8,724 nucleotides of DNA, taken from the NCBI GenBank assembly GCA_039916225.1, contig JBDSLU010000198.1:1-8724 (forward strand), written 5' to 3'. Positions 5,908 to 8,724 of this stretch are shown one piece after another (position 1 is the first letter of the stretch; each line of letters begins with the position of its first letter). The notes below the pieces were generated by a model. That model searched no databases. It saw only the letters and a list, made by a program, of their open reading frames with translations, and had not been told where the DNA came from. The position numbers and the translations under genes are program-made. This DNA is from JBDSLU01 sp039916225. GTDB taxonomy: Bacteria; Acidobacteriota; Vicinamibacteria; Vicinamibacterales; Vicinamibacteraceae.

Positions 5908-7059
5908 CTACCGCACGCCGAGCAGGATCTCGGTCGTGAGCTGATCGAGGCGCTCGTAGTCGAGGCCGCGAGCGGCGATCGCCTTGCGGTCGAACGACTC
6001 GCTGGCCAGCGACTGCGCCGCCGTCTTCGAGTAGTGGCCGGCGCCCGGCTTGTCGCTCCCCAGCTTCGAGAGGATGCCCTGGATGTCGGCATCGGCGTTG
6101 AAGCGCGCCGCCTTCTCCTTGAGGATCAAATAGGTGCGCATGCAGCCGATGGCGAAGTGCTTGACGCCGTCGTAATCCTCGGTGCGATAGGCGTGCGCGT
6201 CGAAGTGACGCGGCCCGTCGTAACCGACGTCCTCGAGGAACTTGACGAGGAAGAACGCGTTGCGCGGGTTGGCGGCGCCGAAGCGGAAATCCTGATCGTA
6301 GCGGCCCGGGTTCTGGTCGTTCAGATCGATGTGGAACAACTTGCCGGCTTCGTGCGCCTGGGCGACGGCGTGGGTGAAGTTGAGACCGGCCATCGTCTCG
6401 TGCGCGACCTCGGGGTTGACGCCCACCATCTCCGGATGCGCCAGCGTCGGGATCAGGCCGAGGTAGTTGCCGGTCGTGGCCATGTAGATGTCGCCACGCG
6501 GCTCGTTCGGCTTGGCTTCCATGGCGAACTTGTAGCCGTAGCCTTTGTCGAGGGAGTACTCGCACAGCCAGTCGATGGCTTCGCGCAGCCGCTTGACGGC
6601 CTCGTCGGCGCGGCGGCAGGCGTCGGTCTCGGTGCCTTCGCGTCCACCCCACAGCACGAAGATCTTGGCGCCCAGCTCGGCACCGAGGTCCATCGCGCTC
6701 ATCGTCTTCTGCACGGCGTAGCGGCGGACCTTGGGATCGTTGGCCGTGAAGGCGCCGTCCTTGAAGACCGGATCGGTGAACAGGCTGACCGTCGCCATCG
6801 GCACGACCACCTTGTGGTCGCCGAGCGCCTGCTTGAAGTCCTTCACGATCGCGTCGCGCTCGCTGGCGGTGGCGTCGATCGGCACCAGGTCGTTGTCGTG
6901 CAGGTTGACGCCCCAGACGCCGATGCTGCCCAGCAGCTTCACGGCGTCGACGGGCGAGAGGACGTCGCGGACCGGCTCACCGAACGGATCGCGCCCGCGG
7001 TTGGCGACGGTCCAGAGGCCGAAGGAGAACTTGTCTGCAGGTGTCGGTTGGTAGCTCAT
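5908..7059 (-). CDS. xylA: xylose isomerase, class I (short type)
   Basis: XylA interconverts D-xylose and D-xylulose (and D-glucose/D-fructose) in the cytoplasm using two divalent metal ions. The 383-residue length and N-terminus (FSFGLWTVANRGRDPFG, 11-27) are those of the short class I enzymes of the Streptomyces type, which lack the extra N-terminal segment of class II enzymes such as E. coli XylA. All key residues are in place and keep Streptomyces numbering: catalytic H54 and D57 (HDND), W137 (VLWGGREG), metal ligands E181, E217, H220, D245, D255, D257 and D287, and K183 (FAMEAKPNEPRGD). The ATG at 7057-7059 gives the family-typical start; no strong ribosome binding site precedes it. It lies downstream of xylB and the peroxidase gene but is separated from them by nearly 400 bp with a candidate terminator and operator, so it probably has its own promoter. 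Confidence 0.97.
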   Translation of the reverse strand: MSYQPTPADKFSFGLWTVANRGRDPFGEPVRDVLSPVDAVKLLGSIGVWGVNLHDNDLVPIDATASERDAIVKDFKQALGDHKVVVPMATVSLFTDPVFKDGAFTANDPKVRRYAVQKTMSAMDLGAELGAKIFVLWGGREGTETDACRRADEAVKRLREAIDWLCEYSLDKGYGYKFAMEAKPNEPRGDIYMATTGNYLGLIPTLAHPEMVGVNPEVAHETMAGLNFTHAVAQAHEAGKLFHIDLNDQNPGRYDQDFRFGAANPRNAFFLVKFLEDVGYDGPRHFDAHAYRTEDYDGVKHFAIGCMRTYLILKEKAARFNADADIQGILSKLGSDKPGAGHYSKTAAQSLASESFDRKAIAARGLDYERLDQLTTEILLGVR

Positions 7060-7105
7060 TGCTGCTCGTGGGGCGGCGTGCGCCGCGCGCTGTGATTGCG
7101 GTGAA

Positions 7106-7120
7106 GTTCGACTGTCGAAC
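7106..7120. promoter_or_regulatory. inverted repeat upstream of xylA, candidate operator
   Basis: GTTCGA (7106-7111) and TCGAAC (7115-7120) form a perfect 6-bp inverted repeat around CTG, 47 nt upstream of the xylA ATG. The position suits a dimeric regulator controlling xylA. No convincing -35/-10 pair is visible, and the motif is not one I can assign to XylR or another named regulator. Confidence 0.3.
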
Positions 7121-7199
7121 GAGACCCATCATCATTCCAGCAGCCACGCCGCGCGTCAACGGGCGGCCGGGCCACCCCGTGCTGCCTGTGCACAGAAGA

Positions 7200-7237
7200 G
7201 GCCAGCCCGTACGTAGAAACGCGGACGTGGGCTGGCC
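7200..7237 (-). terminator. strong hairpin, likely terminator of the peroxidase transcript
   Basis: GGCCAGCCC (7200-7208) pairs perfectly with GGGCTGGCC (7229-7237), extended by ACGT/ACGT after a 2-nt bulge. Read on the minus strand, the stem is followed by TCTTCTGT, a modest pyrimidine tract. It lies 34 nt past the stop codon of the displaced peroxidase gene end (7272-7274), about where that gene's own terminator is expected, and upstream of xylA. Confidence 0.45.
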
Positions 7238-7271
7238 ACATCCGAGCTCGAACGCGCCCGTGCGCGCCGCG

Positions 7272-7329
7272 TTACTCGGCGAGCGCCTTGTCGATGGCCG
7301 CCTTCAGCTCGGGCGCGTCCGGCGTCACC
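7272..7329 (-). pseudogene. second, displaced copy of the peroxidase gene 3' end
   Basis: Read on the minus strand, this 58-bp stretch encodes VTPDAPELKAAIDKALAE and a TAA stop, exactly the last 18 residues of the peroxidase at 7458-8024. It aligns with 7458-7515 with three mismatches, at 7272, 7275 and 7281. All three are silent (TAA/TAG stop, GAG/GAA Glu, CTC/CTG Leu). The other 48 bp (7282-7329 against 7468-7515) are identical. Upstream of it the similarity stops abruptly (7330) and there is no start codon or remainder of the gene. It is a gene end without a gene: either the original end displaced by an insertion, or what remains of a tandem copy. Confidence 0.85.
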
Positions 7330-7457
7330 CGTGCTTGTTTGCGCCTCGCGCCCTCAGCGCGAGGCGAGGGCAGCCCCCGATGCCTGCGGCTGCTAGTCGC
7401 CGCGCTGGGCGCGCGGCGGCGCCGCAGGCGGGCTGCGGTGTCGCCGAGTGGTCGCCG
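7330..7457. mobile_element. GC-rich palindromic segment between the two peroxidase gene ends
   Basis: The 128 bp between the duplicated gene ends contain two strong structures. The first is CGCCTCGCGC (7342-7351) / GCGCGAGGCG (7357-7366), a perfect 10-bp stem with a 5-nt loop. The second is GCCTGCGGC (7382-7390) / GCCGCAGGC (7421-7429), a perfect 9-bp stem enclosing a further CGCCGCGC (7398-7405) / GCGCGGCG (7411-7418) stem. No ORF or transposase is visible, so if it is mobile it depends on enzymes encoded elsewhere. The repeat unit formed by this segment plus one copy of the 58-bp end is 186 bp. The palindromes are plainly visible; calling the segment a mobile element is an inference. Confidence 0.4.
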
Positions 7458-8024
7458 CTATTCGGCCAGCGCCTTGTCGATGGCCGCCTTCAGCTCGGGC
7501 GCGTCCGGCGTCACCTTGCTGGGGAAGAACGCGACGACGTTGCCCTTCTTGTCGATCACGTACTTCGAGAAGTTCCAGCCGGGGAGGTTCCCCGTGGCGC
7601 CCAGGAACTGGTAGATCGGCGACTGCGTCGGCCCCGCCTTGGTCACGCCCTTTTCGAACAGGGGGAAGCTGACGTCGTACTTGGTCTTGCAGAAGGTGGC
7701 GATTTCCTCGGCCGTGCCCGGCTCCTGGCCGCCGAAGTCGTTGCTCGGGAAGCCGAGGACGACGACGCCTTTGGGCGTCAGGTCGCGGTAGAGCTTCTCG
7801 AGGCCGGTGTACTGCGGCGTGTAGCCGCACTTGCTGGCCACATTGACCACGACGGCGACCTTGCCCTTGTACTGGGCCAGGTTACCGGGCTTGCCATCGA
7901 GCGCTTTGGTCTCGATGTCGTAGAACGACGCCGGAGCGGCGGAGTGGGCCATGACGGTCAGGCTGGAGACGGCGACGGCGGTGACGGCCGCGGCGGCCAG
8001 AAACGAACGAACACGTGTGGACAT
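7458..8024 (-). CDS. gpx: exported glutathione peroxidase-family protein (thioredoxin-type, 2-Cys)
   Basis: This 188-residue protein begins with a signal peptide (about 1-26; ATAVAVSS-like hydrophobic core, ending MAHSA), so it should act in the periplasm, unlike most bacterial Gpx proteins. The mature part is a complete Gpx fold. The peroxidatic cysteine is C66 in VNVASKCGYT, Q100 lies in GFPSNDFGGQEPGT, and W150-N151 are in GWNFSKY; these form the usual Cys/Gln/Trp/Asn site. C112 in TFCKTKY lies 46 residues after C66, the spacing of the resolving cysteine in thioredoxin-dependent Gpx, so hydroperoxides are probably reduced through a C66-C112 disulfide. There is no selenocysteine. An open frame continues upstream to 8540 but runs antisense-style through xylB; the ATG at 8022-8024 has a GAGGAG site and gives the signal peptide. 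It follows xylB by 23 nt, so it is probably co-transcribed. Its last 58 bp are duplicated downstream. Confidence 0.93.
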   Translation of the reverse strand: MSTRVRSFLAAAAVTAVAVSSLTVMAHSAAPASFYDIETKALDGKPGNLAQYKGKVAVVVNVASKCGYTPQYTGLEKLYRDLTPKGVVVLGFPSNDFGGQEPGTAEEIATFCKTKYDVSFPLFEKGVTKAGPTQSPIYQFLGATGNLPGWNFSKYVIDKKGNVVAFFPSKVTPDAPELKAAIDKALAE

Positions 8025-8033
8025 TGCGATGAA

Positions 8034-8039
8034 CTCCTC
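8034..8039 (-). promoter_or_regulatory. ribosome binding site of the peroxidase gene
   Basis: On the minus strand GAGGAG stands 9 nt before the ATG at 8022-8024. It settles the start against longer in-frame alternatives that would run back into xylB. It is the clearest Shine-Dalgarno sequence in the window. Confidence 0.8.
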
Positions 8040-8047
8040 GTTCTTCA

Positions 8048-8724
8048 CTACGTGACGGGCAGCGGATCCGTTGCGCCGATGCCCCGCAGCGCCGGATAGA
8101 TCCGGCGCCAGTCGGCGTAGACGGCCCGGAGCGCACGCACCGCGTCTGGGCGGGGCGGCACGCGGGTCGCCACCTTGACGATGGTCTTGCAGGCGCCGTC
8201 GACCGACGGCCAGGCGCCCGAACCGACGCCGGCGAGGATGGCCGCGCCGTAGGCCGCGCCTTCCTCGGCTTCGACGATCTCGGCGGTGTGCCCGTAGACG
8301 TCGGCCTGAATCTGCCGCCACAGCGGCGACTTGGCCCCGCCGCCGCCGAGCCGGACCCCGCTGACCGGCACGCCCATCTCCGCGAAGATCGCGAACGAGT
8401 CCTGCAGGCTGAAGGTGACGCCTTCCAGGACGGCGCGGACGAGATGCCCGCGGGTGTGACTGGCCGTCAGACCGGCCAGCGCGGCGCGCGCCTCGGGATC
8501 GAGGTGCGGCGTGCGCTCGCCCATCAGGTAGGGCGTCCACCGCGCCCCGTCACAACCCGGCGGGACGCCGGCGGCCGCCTCGCACAACTGATCGTAAGAC
8601 AGCCCGCCGCCGACCATGTCGCGCAGCCAGCGGAGCGAGAGGCCGGCGCCCTGCGTGACGCCCATGACGTGCCACATGCCGGGCACGGCGTGACAGAAGG
8701 TGTGGACGCGTCCTTTCGGATCGA
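8048..8724 (-). CDS. xylB: xylulokinase, FGGY family (C-terminal part; 5' end outside window)
   Basis: About 224 residues are present and the frame is open to the window edge, so this is the C-terminal part of a kinase normally near 490-500 residues. It phosphorylates D-xylulose to D-xylulose 5-phosphate with ATP, in the cytoplasm. At the edge the frame reads GRVHTFCHAVPGMWHVMGVT, a strand-turn region typical of xylulokinases. RTPHLDPEARAALAGL and GHLVRAVLEGVTFSLQDSF are classic FGGY C-domain blocks, and GGGAKSPLWRQIQADVYG is the nucleotide-binding glycine motif of XylB. The neighbouring xylA supports xylulose rather than another sugar as substrate. An internal GTG at 8684-8686 is not the start, because the family match continues upstream of it. 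The gene ends TAG, 23 nt before the peroxidase start. Confidence 0.9.
   Translation of the reverse strand, partial: DPKGRVHTFCHAVPGMWHVMGVTQGAGLSLRWLRDMVGGGLSYDQLCEAAAGVPPGCDGARWTPYLMGERTPHLDPEARAALAGLTASHTRGHLVRAVLEGVTFSLQDSFAIFAEMGVPVSGVRLGGGGAKSPLWRQIQADVYGHTAEIVEAEEGAAYGAAILAGVGSGAWPSVDGACKTIVKVATRVPPRPDAVRALRAVYADWRRIYPALRGIGATDPLPVT

Noticed and set aside
5830..7095. 421-codon + strand ORF opposite xylA
   Set aside because: Shadow of xylA, whose catalytic and metal-binding residues are all present on the minus strand.
7272..7515. Simple target-site duplication of a transposon
   Set aside because: 58 bp is far too long for an ordinary target duplication, and the silent mismatches show the two copies have separate histories.
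8025..8540. N-terminal extension of the peroxidase frame back to 8540
   Set aside because: It runs through xylB in another frame. The ATG at 8022-8024 has GAGGAG and a signal peptide directly behind it.

Overview
The window is GC-rich bacterial DNA from a Gram-negative (diderm) organism. It encodes the lipid A enzyme LpxB, exported M16-type peptidases and an apparent outer-membrane beta-barrel, and most reading frames show the strong GC bias at third positions that creates long antisense shadow ORFs. Gene content and style (secreted matrixin cassette, periplasmic glutathione-peroxidase-like protein, class I xylose isomerase, 4-nt ATGA/GTGA overlaps, a possible leaderless promoter) fit Acidobacteriota, perhaps Vicinamibacteria. 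That placement is an inference from style; no rRNA or tRNA is present to test it.

Left third (1-2839, + strand): the last 55 codons of an M16 peptidase, a second M16 protein that has lost the HxxEH zinc site but keeps an R/Y motif (a non-catalytic partner), and lpxB. All are joined by 4-nt ATGA overlaps, so this is one translationally coupled operon for envelope work.

Middle (2840-5532, + strand): a spacer with a bulged hairpin, a 61-residue single-span membrane protein, then three genes again joined by 4-nt overlaps. These are a secreted protein of an uncharacterised family, a secreted matrixin-type zinc metalloprotease with a C-terminal beta-sandwich domain, and a small outer-membrane beta-barrel-like protein. 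A possible extended -10 box ending 5 nt before the first ATG suggests a leaderless transcript.

Convergent spacer (5533-5907): no gene. It holds a 68-nt hairpin whose inner 12-bp helix is unbroken only as + strand RNA, because its three wobble pairs are G.U on that strand, and then four hairpins in a row up to the xylA stop codon.

Right third (5908-8724, - strand): in transcription order xylB (3' part only), a periplasmic thioredoxin-type glutathione peroxidase 23 nt behind it, and xylA. XylA and XylB convert D-xylose to D-xylulose 5-phosphate; the peroxidase is an unrelated insertion between them. The most unusual observation lies behind the peroxidase gene. Its last 58 bp are present a second time 186 bp downstream, identical over 48 bp and then differing at three positions that are all synonymous. 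The 128 bp between the copies is dominated by strong inverted repeats. This pattern is what integration into a gene's 3' end leaves when the element supplies a replacement end, although a decayed tandem duplication is a serious alternative.
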